From positions 64,924 through 104,661 of the forward strand of contig JAJEIA010000073.1 in NCBI GenBank assembly GCA_022823505.1: a stretch of DNA of 39,738 bases, read 5' to 3'. The notes beneath the pieces are model-generated. The model did not search any database, was not told the DNA's origin, and was given only the letters and a program-made list of their open reading frames with translations. Positions 15,639-24,278 of this stretch are shown piece by piece (the stretch's first letter is position 1; every line of letters begins with the position of its first letter). The translations under genes and the position numbers were made by a program. The stretch is from Dehalococcoidia bacterium (lineage in GTDB: Bacteria > Chloroflexota > Dehalococcoidia > Lucifugimonadales > UBA3495).

Positions 15639-17345
15639 ATGCTTGTGGAACATCTGCCGTTCCTGGACATTATCGGTCTGCACAGTGTCGCAAACCACTC
15701 CATCGAACTCCGGCAGTCACTGTTGGCCCTCGGCGCACTCATCATCATCGCGAAGTTGTTCGAGGGCATCTTCCGGCGATTGCGCCTGAACGCCATCGTC
15801 GCCTACGCCTCAGCGGGCATCCTGCTGGGACCGGTCATGGACCTGACCGGATTCTGGGCGGTCGACTCGACTCTGCATATTGAACTTCTCCTGACCCTTG
15901 GCGTGTTCATATTTTTCTTCCTGATCGGCCTGGATGAAATCGACATTTCCAGTTTCATGTCGAGCCTCCGGGGACACTATTTCCTCGCCGCCGTGCTCTC
16001 CGTGATCCTGTCACTCGGCATCTCCATGCTGGTCACAACTAATCTGGTTTTTGACTTCGGCCTGCGCCTCGCCTTCACGGAAGCTCTTGCCCTGGCCGGC
16101 ATCCTTTCCATGACCAGCCTGGGCATCGTGGTCAAGGTGCTCGTCGACGATGGCCGGCTCAAGGATCCGGTCGGAATGCAGATTTTCACCGTGGTGGTCA
16201 TCGCAGAGCTGATCGTCCTCCTGGTGATCGGCTTCAGCATCGGCGAGCACGCCCACGAGGTTTCTCCGGTGGGCATACTGATCCTGTTCGGCAAGGTGGC
16301 CGGCTTCGCCGTGGCGTCGTGGATCCTGTCCTCCCGCGTCCTGCCCCCCGTCGTGGCGCTGCTGCAACGGATTATCCAGGTGCCACAGCTATCCCTCGGT
16401 CTTCTCCTGGGTGTCCTGTTCCTCGTCGTCTGGGGCGCCGAGGTCATGGGACTTCACGGCTCGCTCGGGGCTTTGCTCTTCGGCGCCTCTCTTTCGGGCC
16501 TGTCCTACCAGGTCCGCCGGGAAATCACGCCCGGTCTGCGCAGCGTCGCCGAGGGCCTGTTCGTGCCCCTGTTCTTCGCGTCCGCCGGATTGCAGTTCAG
16601 CTTCTCCTTTGTCACCCTGCCCGTCTGGACGATGGTGGCCCTGGCGTTGATCCCGCTGTTGGGCAACTTCGTCGGCGCGTTCATCGGCGCCTACGTTTCT
16701 CGACTGACGGTCCCTTACGCCGTGGCGTCGGGCCTCATGGGCAAGGGCGTGGCTGAAATCGCCCTCCTGCTGGTGCTCTGGGACTCCGGCGTCATCGACG
16801 AGGTGGTGTTCTCCTTCCTGGTTCTGGTGATGTTCTGCTACATCCTTTTCATGCCGCCCGTCATCAGCTTCGCCGTCAGCCGTGCCAGCCGCCGGCAGGA
16901 CCTGCCCGAAGAGCTCACCGACATCCCGCATGGCATCGTCCATTTCGCTCTGGACAACATCACCGTCGACGACATCCTTGACCGCAGCCGTCGCCACCCC
17001 GACCCTGCCGTCACGGTGCGCGACTTCACCGACCGGTGGACGATGCCCAATCAGCACGATTATGTGGTCGTCGAACGGGGAGTCCTGGTGGGCGTCGTTT
17101 CGCTGTCCAACTTCCGGTATCTGCCCAAGGATTCCTGGGCCCGGATTTCGCTCAAGGACATCGTCCGCCGCGAAACTCCGCGGGCGTGGCCCGATGAACA
17201 CGTCGAGGACGTCCTCCAACGCATGACCGAGACCTCGCTTTCGATCATGCCGGTGGTCGAGCGCGAGGGCGAAAAATTCATCGGTGCCGTCACCCGTGAG
17301 GACATCGTCGAACTCATGATGACCGAGTTCCGCGGCGAGCACTGA
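15639..17345 (+). CDS. CPA2-family cation:proton antiporter with C-terminal CBS domains
   Basis: The 568-aa membrane protein has about 12 hydrophobic segments between residues 25 and 425 and the GLMGKGVAEIALLL helix typical of Kef/CPA2 transporters. After a short charged linker (SRASRRQDLPEEL, about 410-425), the soluble C-terminus of about 140 residues contains two CBS-like motifs, the second reading EDVLQRMTETSLSIMPVVEREGEKFIGAVTREDIVELM. CBS pairs usually bind adenine nucleotides and gate transport. The likely role is K+ or Na+ efflux coupled to proton uptake, for pH or osmotic homeostasis. It lacks the TrkA-N domain of KefB/C. GGAG lies 10 nt before the ATG. The stop codon sits inside a direct repeat upstream of the leuC promoter. 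Confidence 0.88.
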   Translation: MLVEHLPFLDIIGLHSVANHSIELRQSLLALGALIIIAKLFEGIFRRLRLNAIVAYASAGILLGPVMDLTGFWAVDSTLHIELLLTLGVFIFFFLIGLDEIDISSFMSSLRGHYFLAAVLSVILSLGISMLVTTNLVFDFGLRLAFTEALALAGILSMTSLGIVVKVLVDDGRLKDPVGMQIFTVVVIAELIVLLVIGFSIGEHAHEVSPVGILILFGKVAGFAVASWILSSRVLPPVVALLQRIIQVPQLSLGLLLGVLFLVVWGAEVMGLHGSLGALLFGASLSGLSYQVRREITPGLRSVAEGLFVPLFFASAGLQFSFSFVTLPVWTMVALALIPLLGNFVGAFIGAYVSRLTVPYAVASGLMGKGVAEIALLLVLWDSGVIDEVVFSFLVLVMFCYILFMPPVISFAVSRASRRQDLPEELTDIPHGIVHFALDNITVDDILDRSRRHPDPAVTVRDFTDRWTMPNQHDYVVVERGVLVGVVSLSNFRYLPKDSWARISLKDIVRRETPRAWPDEHVEDVLQRMTETSLSIMPVVEREGEKFIGAVTREDIVELMMTEFRGEH

Positions 17346-17378
17346 GGTTCCGGGGCTCACTGAAGTTCCGGGGTTCCA
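17343..17378. repeat. Two 18-bp direct repeats upstream of the leuC promoter
   Basis: TGAGGTTCCGGGGCTCAC (17343-17360) is followed directly by TGAAGTTCCGGGGTTCCA (17361-17378), sharing TGARGTTCCGGGG. The first copy begins with the antiporter stop codon. The pair ends 7 bp before the -10 of leuC, so it covers the -35 region and could bind a regulator of leucine synthesis. Local slippage is the plainer explanation. Confidence 0.5.
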
Positions 17379-17381
17379 CGA

Positions 17382-17390
17382 TGCTATAAT
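17382..17390 (+). promoter_or_regulatory. Extended -10 promoter element of leuC
   Basis: TGC-TATAAT (17382-17390) is a perfect extended -10, 65 bp before the leuC start. The context GATGCTATAAT, followed shortly by CGGCC, matches the SDR promoter at 6810-6825. No convincing -35 is present. Confidence 0.6.
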
Positions 17391-17412
17391 TTCGGCCTGT
17401 ACCGTGACCGCC

Positions 17413-17439
17413 GCCGGCGGGCTACAGCGCAGCGCCGGC
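17413..17439 (+). promoter_or_regulatory. Hairpin in the leuC 5' leader
   Basis: GCCGGCG (17413-17419) pairs perfectly with CGCCGGC (17433-17439) around a 13-nt loop, ending just before the GAGGAGG ribosome-binding site. It could influence leuC translation. I see no Leu-codon leader peptide or T-box features. Confidence 0.4.
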
Positions 17440-17455
17440 TTGAGGAGGAACTGAA

Positions 17456-18859
17456 TTGGCCGCCCGCACTATGTTCGAAAAAATCTGGGACGCCCACGTG
17501 GTTCACGAAGAACCGGGCCAGCCCTCGCTTATCTACATCGACCTGCACCTGGTGCATGAAGTCACCTCACCGCAGGCTTTCGACGGCCTCCGCATGGCCG
17601 GCCGCAAGGTCCGGCGCCCGGACCTCACCGTCGCCACCGCCGACCACAACACCCCTACCTGGGAACTCACCCGACCGGTCGAAGACCAGATCTCCAAGGC
17701 CCAGCTGGACGCGCTGGATCGCAACGCCGCCGAGTTCGGCCTGCCCTTCTATTACGACCGTTTCAGCGAGAACCAGGGCATCGTCCACGTCATCGGGCCC
17801 GACCTCGGCTACACCCTCCCGGGCAAAACCGTCGTGTGCGGCGACAGCCACACGTCGACCCACGGCGCGCTGGGCTGTTTCGCCGTCGGCATCGGAACGT
17901 CTGAGGTCGAGCACGTCCTGGCCACCCAGACCCTGCGCCAGTTCAAGCCCCGGACAATGGAGGTCCGTGTTGACGGCGAACTGCCCAACGGCGTCTCCGC
18001 CAAGGACGTGATCCTGGGAATCATCGGCCACATCGGGGTCAACGGCGGTACCGGCCACGTCATTGAGTACACCGGTGAGGCCATCCGCGGCCTGTCCATG
18101 GACGGCCGCATGACCGTCTGCAATATGAGCATCGAGGGCGGGGCGCGCGCGGGCATGATCGCGCCGGACGACACCACTTTCGACTACGTCCGCACCCGCC
18201 CCTACGCACCCAAGGGCGCTGAGCTCGAAGCCCTGATCGAACAGTGGCGCCAGCTCCCCACCGACTCCGGCGCGACCTACGATCAAACCGTGGTCATCAA
18301 CGCCAACGACCTGGCCCCATTCGTCACCTGGGGCACCAAGCCCGACATGGTCGCGCCCGTCACCGACCGAGTGCCGGACCCGAATTCCTTCGAAACCACC
18401 GCCGAGCGCGAGGCCGCTGAACGTGCCCTGGAGTACATGGGCCTCGAACCCAACCAGCGAATCGAGGACATCAGGATCGACCGCGTGTTCCTCGGCGCCT
18501 GCACCAACGCCCGCATCGACGACCTCCGCGCCGCCGCCAACGTCATTCGTGGCCGCCAGGTCAGCTCCGATGTCTACGCTATGGTCGTCCCAGGATCCGC
18601 TCGGGTCAAGGCCGAAGCCGAAGCCGAGGGCTTGGACCAGGTGTTCAAGGACGCCGGCTTCGACTGGCGCGTCGCCGGCTGCTCCATGTGCCTGGGCATG
18701 AACCCCGACATCCTGGACCCCGGCCAACGCTGCGCCTCCACGTCTAACCGCAACTTCGAAGGGCGCCAGGGCAAGGGCGGCCGCACCCATCTGGTCAGCC
18801 CCGAGATGGCCGCCGCCGCGGCCATCGCCGGCCACTTCGTCGACGTCCGCGATTTCTAA
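17456..18859 (+). CDS. leuC: 3-isopropylmalate dehydratase large subunit
   Basis: The 467-aa product matches bacterial LeuC in length. It has the [4Fe-4S] cysteines Cys349 ([15 protein letters not shown]), Cys409 and Cys412 ([16 protein letters not shown]), and the late signature [19 protein letters not shown]. With LeuD it isomerises 2-isopropylmalate to 3-isopropylmalate in leucine biosynthesis. Translation starts at TTG (17456), 7 nt after GAGGAGG, and the N-terminus [16 protein letters not shown] lines up with the usual MAKTLYEKLFDAHVV; the ATG five codons later is too far from the ribosome-binding site. leuD follows 106 bp downstream, beyond a repeat block. Confidence 0.96.
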   Translation: MAARTMFEKIWDAHVVHEEPGQPSLIYIDLHLVHEVTSPQAFDGLRMAGRKVRRPDLTVATADHNTPTWELTRPVEDQISKAQLDALDRNAAEFGLPFYYDRFSENQGIVHVIGPDLGYTLPGKTVVCGDSHTSTHGALGCFAVGIGTSEVEHVLATQTLRQFKPRTMEVRVDGELPNGVSAKDVILGIIGHIGVNGGTGHVIEYTGEAIRGLSMDGRMTVCNMSIEGGARAGMIAPDDTTFDYVRTRPYAPKGAELEALIEQWRQLPTDSGATYDQTVVINANDLAPFVTWGTKPDMVAPVTDRVPDPNSFETTAEREAAERALEYMGLEPNQRIEDIRIDRVFLGACTNARIDDLRAAANVIRGRQVSSDVYAMVVPGSARVKAEAEAEGLDQVFKDAGFDWRVAGCSMCLGMNPDILDPGQRCASTSNRNFEGRQGKGGRTHLVSPEMAAAAAIAGHFVDVRDF

Positions 18860-18862
18860 CCT

Positions 18863-18949
18863 CCACCAACCCCACCGTCATTCGCGTCGCCAACCCCACC
18901 ATTATTCCCTCCGCCAACCCCATCGTCATTCCCGCGGAAGCGGGAATCC
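18863..18949. repeat. Three imperfect tandem repeats ending in a dRS3-like palindrome, leuC-leuD spacer
   Basis: A unit of 23-26 bp with core CCAACCCCAYC and RTYATTC occurs three times (starting near 18863, 18888 and 18911). The last copy runs into ATTCCCGC-GGAA-GCGGGAAT (18928-18947), an 8-bp stem with a 4-nt loop. ATTCCC-N8-GGGAAT is the form of the dRS3 repeat described in Neisseria, and similar 'GTCATTCCCGC...GCGGGAATCC' elements occur in many genomes. Read on the minus strand it gives the spurious peptide [10 protein letters not shown] diverged copy is at 25357. Confidence 0.7.
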
Positions 18950-18965
18950 AGAGGTAAAAGACAAC

Positions 18966-19556
18966 ATGGAACCCTTTGTCCAACTCGAAGGCGTCGTCGC
19001 ACCACTGGACGCCGTCAACGTCGACACCGACATGATCATCCCCGCCGTGTACCTCAAGAGCATCGAGCGAACCGGCTTTGGCCCGAACCTTTTCGACCGC
19101 TACCGGTACAACGAGGACGGCTCGGAAAACCCCGACTTCGTTCTCAATCAGGGGCCCTACCGCAACTCCAAAATCCTGGTGTCCGGCCCTAATTTCGGCT
19201 GCGGCTCTTCACGCGAACACGCCCCGTGGGCCCTGGAGGACTTCGGTATCCGGTGCATCATCGCGCCCAGCTTCGCCGACATCTTCTTCAACAACTGCTT
19301 CAAGAACGGCTTGCTTCCGCTCACCCTGCCGGAACCCGAGGTCCGCCGCATCATGGACAAGGCCAAGGACAACCCTGGCTTCCAGATCACCGTGGACCTG
19401 GAGGCGAAGCAGGTTCGGGATGGCGACGAGGAAATCGTCGTGGACTTCGAGGTGGATGACTTCCGCCGTTACTGCCTGCTCAACGGCCTCGACGACATCG
19501 GCCTCACCCTCCAGCACGAGGACTCCATCACCGCATTCGAGGCGCGCCAGGGCTGA
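18966..19556 (+). CDS. leuD: 3-isopropylmalate dehydratase small subunit
   Basis: The 196-aa product is a full-length Leu[16 protein letters not shown] near the N-terminus, [17 protein letters not shown] (the swivelling-domain substrate loop), and [22 protein letters not shown]. It pairs with LeuC to form the active dehydratase. GAGG lies 11 nt before the ATG, directly after the dRS3-like hairpin. The hairpin in the spacer may stabilise or truncate the leuC-leuD transcript. A strong terminator follows 23 bp after the stop. Confidence 0.96.
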   Translation: MEPFVQLEGVVAPLDAVNVDTDMIIPAVYLKSIERTGFGPNLFDRYRYNEDGSENPDFVLNQGPYRNSKILVSGPNFGCGSSREHAPWALEDFGIRCIIAPSFADIFFNNCFKNGLLPLTLPEPEVRRIMDKAKDNPGFQITVDLEAKQVRDGDEEIVVDFEVDDFRRYCLLNGLDDIGLTLQHEDSITAFEARQG

Positions 19557-19579
19557 CGCGATAGCCGGTTCCGAAAACG

Positions 19580-19610
19580 ATCAGGGGCGATAACAATCGC
19601 CCCTGATTTT
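19580..19610 (+). terminator. Strong intrinsic terminator after leuD
   Basis: ATCAGGGGCGAT (19580-19591) and ATCGCCCCTGAT (19596-19607) form a perfect 12-bp stem with loop AACA, followed by a short T-run (19607-19610). On the minus strand the same hairpin is followed by CGTTTTC and lies just past the stop of the convergent CaiB gene, so it probably works in both directions. Confidence 0.85.
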
Positions 19611-20962
19611 CATTCACCGGTGCGGAACCACTCGCTGACCCGCGCGGCATAGTTGGTCTCGTACCGCTGCATCCGGCCCTGGCGCACCTGCTCGTCCAGC
19701 GACGGGCGCCGCACCCCCCGCGGCGACAGCGGGGAGTAGCCGATGATCTGCGCCTCTTCCAGGGCGGTGATCTCGTCGTCGCCTCTGCCCAGTAGGCCGG
19801 CCAGGATGTCTCGATTGTGCTGTCCCATGATCGGAGCGGGCTGAGGCGGAACCGCCGGCGTGTCAGACAGCTTCCACGGCCGGCCGGCGTAGGGCAGCGG
19901 CGGCATCCCGGTCTCCGGATGATGGTCCACCACTTCGTAGAACCGCCGCTCCTTCAGGTGCTCGTTGAACAGCAGGTCCTCGCTGTCCACCACCGCCCCT
20001 GCGGCCACGCCCTCCGCTTGCAACCGAGCCATCAATTCATGGTTGTCGTGGTTCCGCGTCTCGAAGCCCAGCATCTTGTCCAACTCGGCGCGGTGCCGGA
20101 TTCGGCCCAGCACGTCGGCGTAACGCGCATCCGCCGACCAGTCCGCCCGTCCCATCACCCGGCACAACGCCAGCCAGGCCTCGTCGCTGTCAATGGCAAT
20201 GGCGATCCATCGATCGTCCCCGGCGCACGGGTAGCAGCCGTGGGGCGACATGGCGGGGTCCTCGTTGCCGATTCGCTCCGGTATCCGACCATTCACCGTC
20301 CAGTCCAGCAGCGCCTCCGGGATCGTCGCGGAGCAGGTCTGCGTCTGAGAAACGTCGATGAATTGCCCCTGCCCGGTGTTCAGCCGGTGCATCAGCGCCA
20401 GCATCACCGCGGCCACCGTATGCTCCCCGGCCGTGTAGTCCGTGAACGGTATCTCGGACATCACCGGCCCGCCCCCCCGATACCCGGTGATGTACGCCAA
20501 TCCCGCCGCTCCCTCGGTGGCCGGCCCGGTCGCGCCAAAGTTGGCCCACGGCCCCTCAAACCCGTACCCGGTGGAGGACACCATGATTATGTCCGGCCGG
20601 ATCTGGCGCAGGTCGTCGTACTCCAGCCCGAAGTTGCGGATCACTCTGGGCGTGAAGTTCTCGGCGAACACGTCGGCCACGGCGATCAGGTCCCGCAGCA
20701 CTTCCCGGCCCTCGTCCCGGCTCAGGTCCAGCGTCAGGCCCAGCTTGTTCCGGTTCTGCTCGTAGAAGTTCGCGCCCCGGTTCCAGAACTCGCCGTCCAC
20801 GTCGTTGTGGTACAGCGAGTCGGTGCGGTAGCTTTCCAGCCGCTGCACCGACTCCAGCCGGATCACCTGCGCGCCCATGTCCGCCAGCCACTTCATGGCC
20901 GACGGTATGGCGATGAGCTGGCCCATCTCGACGATGCGGACCCCTTCCAACGGACCGGCCAT
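19610..20962 (-). CDS. CaiB/BaiF (family III) CoA-transferase with catalytic Asp
   Basis: The 450-aa protein has the family III layout: LEGVRIVEMGQLIAIPSAMKWLADMGAQVIRLE at the N-terminus, FTPRVIRNFGLEYDDL near 103-118, STGYGFEGPW, and FTDYTAGEHT with Asp175 at the position of the catalytic aspartate that forms the acyl-Asp anhydride (Asp169 in formyl-CoA transferase). These enzymes move CoA between carboxylic acids. The start ATG is 1 bp after the stop of the second CaiB gene, so the two are translationally coupled. The C-terminal 60 residues extend past the usual family end. The donor and acceptor acids are unknown. Confidence 0.9.
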   Translation of the reverse strand: MAGPLEGVRIVEMGQLIAIPSAMKWLADMGAQVIRLESVQRLESYRTDSLYHNDVDGEFWNRGANFYEQNRNKLGLTLDLSRDEGREVLRDLIAVADVFAENFTPRVIRNFGLEYDDLRQIRPDIIMVSSTGYGFEGPWANFGATGPATEGAAGLAYITGYRGGGPVMSEIPFTDYTAGEHTVAAVMLALMHRLNTGQGQFIDVSQTQTCSATIPEALLDWTVNGRIPERIGNEDPAMSPHGCYPCAGDDRWIAIAIDSDEAWLALCRVMGRADWSADARYADVLGRIRHRAELDKMLGFETRNHDNHELMARLQAEGVAAGAVVDSEDLLFNEHLKERRFYEVVDHHPETGMPPLPYAGRPWKLSDTPAVPPQPAPIMGQHNRDILAGLLGRGDDEITALEEAQIIGYSPLSPRGVRRPSLDEQVRQGRMQRYETNYAARVSEWFRTGE

Positions 20963-20963
20963 G

Positions 20964-22202
20964 TCAGATCACCTCCGATGCCCGCAGCCAGGCCAGGTCT
21001 TGCGGACCGTATCCCATGCCACCCAGCACCTCGCCGTTGTGCTCCCCCAGTTTCGGCGCCGCGTCCCGCACCGACCACGGTGAGCCAGACATCAGGAACG
21101 GAGCCCCCGGAAACGTGATCTCGCCCAGATCGGGATGTTTCAGCGGCACGTAGTAGCCCCTGGCCTGTATCTGCGGATTGTCCACCGTCTCTTCGGGCGA
21201 GTCGATCACGCCATAGATGAACCGCTTCTGGTGCGCCGCGTAAAAGATTTCCTGCTTCTGCTTGGTCGCGAATATTTGGTCCAGGATGTCTCCCAGCGCC
21301 TCCGCGTTTTCCAGCCGCGCCGATGCGTTGTCAAACCGTTCGTCGTCCAGCTCCGGCGCCTCCAGGAAATCCACCAGCACCTTCCAGTCCAGGGTCGCCC
21401 CCATCCCGGGGTTCGGCAGCACGTATCCGTCGGACACCGCCCGCAACCTTGTGAGATCGCCCGTGTGGTTGGGCTGCCGACGCCGCACCGCCCCGGTGTA
21501 CGTGTAGTTGTTGGTCACGTCTCGAAGCGCCGAGGCAATGCTCTCCTGTATCGACACGTCGACCCTCTGCCCCTGACCTGTCAACCGCTGGTGGTACAGC
21601 GCCATCAACGTCCCGGACGCCAGGTTGGTGCCCGCCTTGAACTGGGCCTGGTTCAACGCGTGCTTCAGCGGCTCCCGGTCGTACGCCCCGAAGATGTACA
21701 TTAACCCGCCCAGCGCGTATTCGACGATCTCGGTCGCCCGAAAGTCCCGCCAGGGCCCCGTCTGCCCGAAGTTCGACACCGACGCCATCACCAGTTTCGG
21801 GTTGTGCTGCCGCAACGTGCCCGCATCCAGACCCAGCGAGGGCATCACGCACGGCGCGAAGTTCTCCACCAGCGCGTCTGCGTCCGCCAGGAGGTCCATC
21901 AGGATTGAGCGCCCTGCTTCCGACTTCAGGTTCAGCGTGATGCTGCGCTTATTGGTGTTCAGATACAGGAATGGCAGGCTCTTCTCGCCATTGGGCTCGT
22001 CATGGTAGAAGGGCGGCAGTCGCCGCGCCGGGTCGCCGCCGGGCCGCTCGATCTTCAACACATCGGCCCCGAAATCAGCCAACAACTTGGTTGCGTAAGG
22101 GCCGGCTATGTGGTGCGTCAGATCGATCACCTTGACGCCGGCCAGGGCTCCGCTACTCAATTCCCTACTCCGTGCTGGATTAGGCAGCCATTCTAGACCC
22201 AT
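20964..22202 (-). CDS. CaiB/BaiF-like CoA-transferase paralogue lacking the catalytic Asp
   Basis: This 412-aa family III protein has LAGVKVIDLTHHIAGPYATKLLADFGADVLKIE at 20-52, FAPCVMPSLGLD, and a Gly/Gln-rich TGQGQRVDVS strand shared with its neighbour. Aligned without gaps to the partner from GQGQ backwards, the catalytic Asp175 of the partner corresponds to Gln187 here (NQAQFKAG versus FTDYTAG). It may therefore be a structural or substrate-binding subunit of a heteromer; heteromeric family III transferases such as BbsEF and SmtAB are known. The ATG at 22202 is chosen for its GTGAGG ribosome-binding site 8 nt upstream; the longer frame begins at 22238. It is the first gene of a two-gene operon, divergent from the TPP enzyme. 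Confidence 0.85.
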   Translation of the reverse strand: MGLEWLPNPARSRELSSGALAGVKVIDLTHHIAGPYATKLLADFGADVLKIERPGGDPARRLPPFYHDEPNGEKSLPFLYLNTNKRSITLNLKSEAGRSILMDLLADADALVENFAPCVMPSLGLDAGTLRQHNPKLVMASVSNFGQTGPWRDFRATEIVEYALGGLMYIFGAYDREPLKHALNQAQFKAGTNLASGTLMALYHQRLTGQGQRVDVSIQESIASALRDVTNNYTYTGAVRRRQPNHTGDLTRLRAVSDGYVLPNPGMGATLDWKVLVDFLEAPELDDERFDNASARLENAEALGDILDQIFATKQKQEIFYAAHQKRFIYGVIDSPEETVDNPQIQARGYYVPLKHPDLGEITFPGAPFLMSGSPWSVRDAAPKLGEHNGEVLGGMGYGPQDLAWLRASEVI

Positions 22203-22238
22203 CTCGAATGCCTCACAACCGCGCTCAACCGCTCGCAC

Positions 22239-22564
22239 TTACCCGGTATCAACGGCAACCGGTGAGATCTTGTATCGATGGACGGGATGAACAGGATGCT
22301 GGCGATACCGTCCCAGCGTCCCGCGCACAGCAGCGTCTCGCCATGCGGAACGCTGACCAAAATCAATCAAATCTTTTCCATCCTTTGCATCGATGCAAAA
22401 AACAAAATGGGTTCGTGCGAGCGCTCGACCGGCGCTCGCCTGTCCGAAACGGTCTATTGACGCGCACATCATCGGTACGCACAACGCCGATGTTATACTC
22501 TGCGCATCTCCAAATCCTACTTGCCGGCGCACAGCCGCCGGTCCGCATTTGACGAGGTAACACC
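22239..22564. other. Divergent intergenic region between the CaiB pair and the TPP enzyme
   Basis: This 326-bp stretch holds no convincing gene. It contains a GGGATGAACAGGATG segment near 22284-22298 that resembles a low-information repeat seen in many bacterial intergenic regions. It also contains a perfect 16-bp palindrome TTTGCATCGATGCAAA (22384-22399), an inverted repeat GCGAGCG / CGCTCGC (22417-22439, 9-nt loop), and the TPP gene's -10 near its right end. The palindrome is a good candidate operator controlling one or both divergent units. Confidence 0.5.
22491..22499 (+). promoter_or_regulatory. Extended -10 element of the TPP-enzyme gene
   Basis: TGT-TATACT (22491-22499) is an extended -10 with 5 of 6 consensus bases, 65 bp before the GTG start. 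No matching -35 is obvious. Confidence 0.5.
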
Positions 22565-24211
22565 GTGCAAACTATCGATGCCATCGCCGAAATCCTCAAG
22601 CGGGAGGGCGTCCAGTACCTGTCCTGCTTCCCCACCACGCCGGTGATCGAGGCCTGCGCCGCCGCCGGCATCCGGCCCATCATCTGCCGCCAGGAGCGCG
22701 TGGGCGTCGGTATCGCCGACGGCTACAGCCGCATCACCAACGGACGGCCCCCGGGCGTCTTCGCCATGCAGTACGGCCCCGGCGCCGAGAACGCCTACTC
22801 CGGCGTGGCCACGTCCTTCTCCGACTCGGTCCCGATCCTCCTGCTGCCCCTGGGCCATCCCCGCGAGCGGCAGGGCGTGTTCCCCATGTTCGACTCCATC
22901 GAGAGCTTCGCCAGCGTCACCAAGCACCTCGAAAGGCTGAACCTGTCCGGCAGCACCAGCCAGGTGATGCGTCGCGCCGTCAACGCCCTGTACACCGGCC
23001 GTCCCGGCCCGTCCATGGTCGAGATCCCCGCCGACGTGGCCCTGGAGGAGGTCTCCGAGGAGGCTTTCTACTGGGGTGGCAACGTGCGGCGTTCCGCCTC
23101 TCAGGCCGACCCTGACGACGTCGAGGCCGCCGCCCGCGCCCTGTGCTCCGCCACCTATCCGGTGATCCACGCCGGCCAGGGCGTGATGTACGCCGAGGCC
23201 ACCGATGAGTTGGTCGAGCTGGCCGAGCTCCTGTCCGCGCCCGTGATGACCACCCTGCTGGGCAAGAGCGGCTTCCCCGAGCTGCATCCGCTGGCCCTGG
23301 GCAGCGGCTCCGGCGTCATGTCCGGCACGGTGTACCACTTCGTCCGCCGCTCGGACGTCATCTTCGGCGTCGGTTCCAGCTTCACCAAGCACGGCATGTC
23401 CATGAACCTGCCCGCCGGCAAGACACTGATCCAGAACACCAACGACCCGCGGGACATCAACAAGGATTACGACATCCAGTTCCCGGTCATCGGCGACGCC
23501 AGGCTTGCCCTGCGCCAGATGATCGAAGCCTGCCGCGAGATCGTCGGCGACAGCCGCCGCAACAACGCCGAGGTTACCGGCGAGATCGAGTCCGTGCGCA
23601 ACGCCTGGCTCGCCGAGTGGGAGCACAAGACCACCGACGCCGGCCCGCTGGTCAACCCCTACCGCGTCATCACCGATTTCCAGAAGGCCGTTCCGTCCAG
23701 CGAAGCCATCATCACCCACGACTCCGGCAGCCCGCGCGACCAGATCACCCCGTTCTACCGGTCCGGCGGCCCCCGCACTTACCTCGGCTGGGGTAAGTCC
23801 CATGGCTTGGGCACCGGCCTGGGCCTGGTGATTGGCGCCAAGCTGGCCGACCCGGACAAGATGTGCGTCAACTTCATGGGCGACGCCGCCTTCGGCATGG
23901 TTGGCCTCGACTTCGAGACCGCCGTTCGGAGCAACGTCCCCATCACCACCGTCGTGCTCAACAACTCCACCATGGCCGTGGAAACCAACGCCATGCAGCG
24001 CTCCCACGACCTCTACAACACCCGTGACCTCGGCGGCAACTACGCCGACATGGGCCGCGCCATGGGCGGCTACGCCGAGCGCGTCACCGACCCCAACGAG
24101 ATCATCCCCGCGTTCCAGCGCGCCCGACAGCAGAACGAGAACGGCAACGCGGTGCTCCTCGAGTTCATAACCAACGCGGAGATCAACTACTCCCACCGTC
24201 GCGCCTTCTGA
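22565..24211 (+). CDS. Thiamine-diphosphate-dependent enzyme, acetolactate-synthase-like
   Basis: The 548-aa protein has the three-domain TPP decarboxylase layout: an N-terminal PYR domain with the activating Glu44 (CRQERVGVGIADGYSR), a central domain (about 190-330), and a C-terminal PP domain with GDAAFGM (439-445) and NN at 466-467, the TPP/Mg motif with 28-residue spacing. It resembles large subunits of acetolactate synthase but lies far from any ilv gene and has no small subunit nearby. It more likely decarboxylates or condenses a specialised 2-oxoacid. Oxalyl-CoA decarboxylase was considered because of the CaiB genes across the promoter; its PP motif (GDSAFGFSGMEVETI) is only partly alike. 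GTG start with GAGGT 7 nt upstream. Confidence 0.87.
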   Translation: MQTIDAIAEILKREGVQYLSCFPTTPVIEACAAAGIRPIICRQERVGVGIADGYSRITNGRPPGVFAMQYGPGAENAYSGVATSFSDSVPILLLPLGHPRERQGVFPMFDSIESFASVTKHLERLNLSGSTSQVMRRAVNALYTGRPGPSMVEIPADVALEEVSEEAFYWGGNVRRSASQADPDDVEAAARALCSATYPVIHAGQGVMYAEATDELVELAELLSAPVMTTLLGKSGFPELHPLALGSGSGVMSGTVYHFVRRSDVIFGVGSSFTKHGMSMNLPAGKTLIQNTNDPRDINKDYDIQFPVIGDARLALRQMIEACREIVGDSRRNNAEVTGEIESVRNAWLAEWEHKTTDAGPLVNPYRVITDFQKAVPSSEAIITHDSGSPRDQITPFYRSGGPRTYLGWGKSHGLGTGLGLVIGAKLADPDKMCVNFMGDAAFGMVGLDFETAVRSNVPITTVVLNNSTMAVETNAMQRSHDLYNTRDLGGNYADMGRAMGGYAERVTDPNEIIPAFQRARQQNENGNAVLLEFITNAEINYSHRRAF

Positions 24212-24230
24212 TCCGCGCGGCAACCGACTG

Positions 24231-24256
24231 GGGGCGGCCTTCACGGGTCGCCCCTT
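24231..24256 (+). terminator. Hairpin after the TPP-enzyme gene
   Basis: GGGGCGGCC (24231-24239) pairs with GGTCGCCCC (24246-24254), nine pairs with one G-T wobble and a 6-nt loop. Only TT follows, so termination may be weak and leave read-through into the TPR gene. Confidence 0.55.
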
Positions 24257-24278
24257 GCGTTAACCGCGCCCCTCAAAC

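Noticed and set aside
18795..18983. A 62-codon minus-strand frame reading WIPASAGMT
   Set aside because: This peptide is the well-known spurious translation of the dRS3-like repeat, not a gene.
22517..24244. A 575-codon open frame antisense to the TPP enzyme
   Set aside because: Compositionally biased shadow with no domain pattern; the sense strand has the TPP motifs and a ribosome-binding site.
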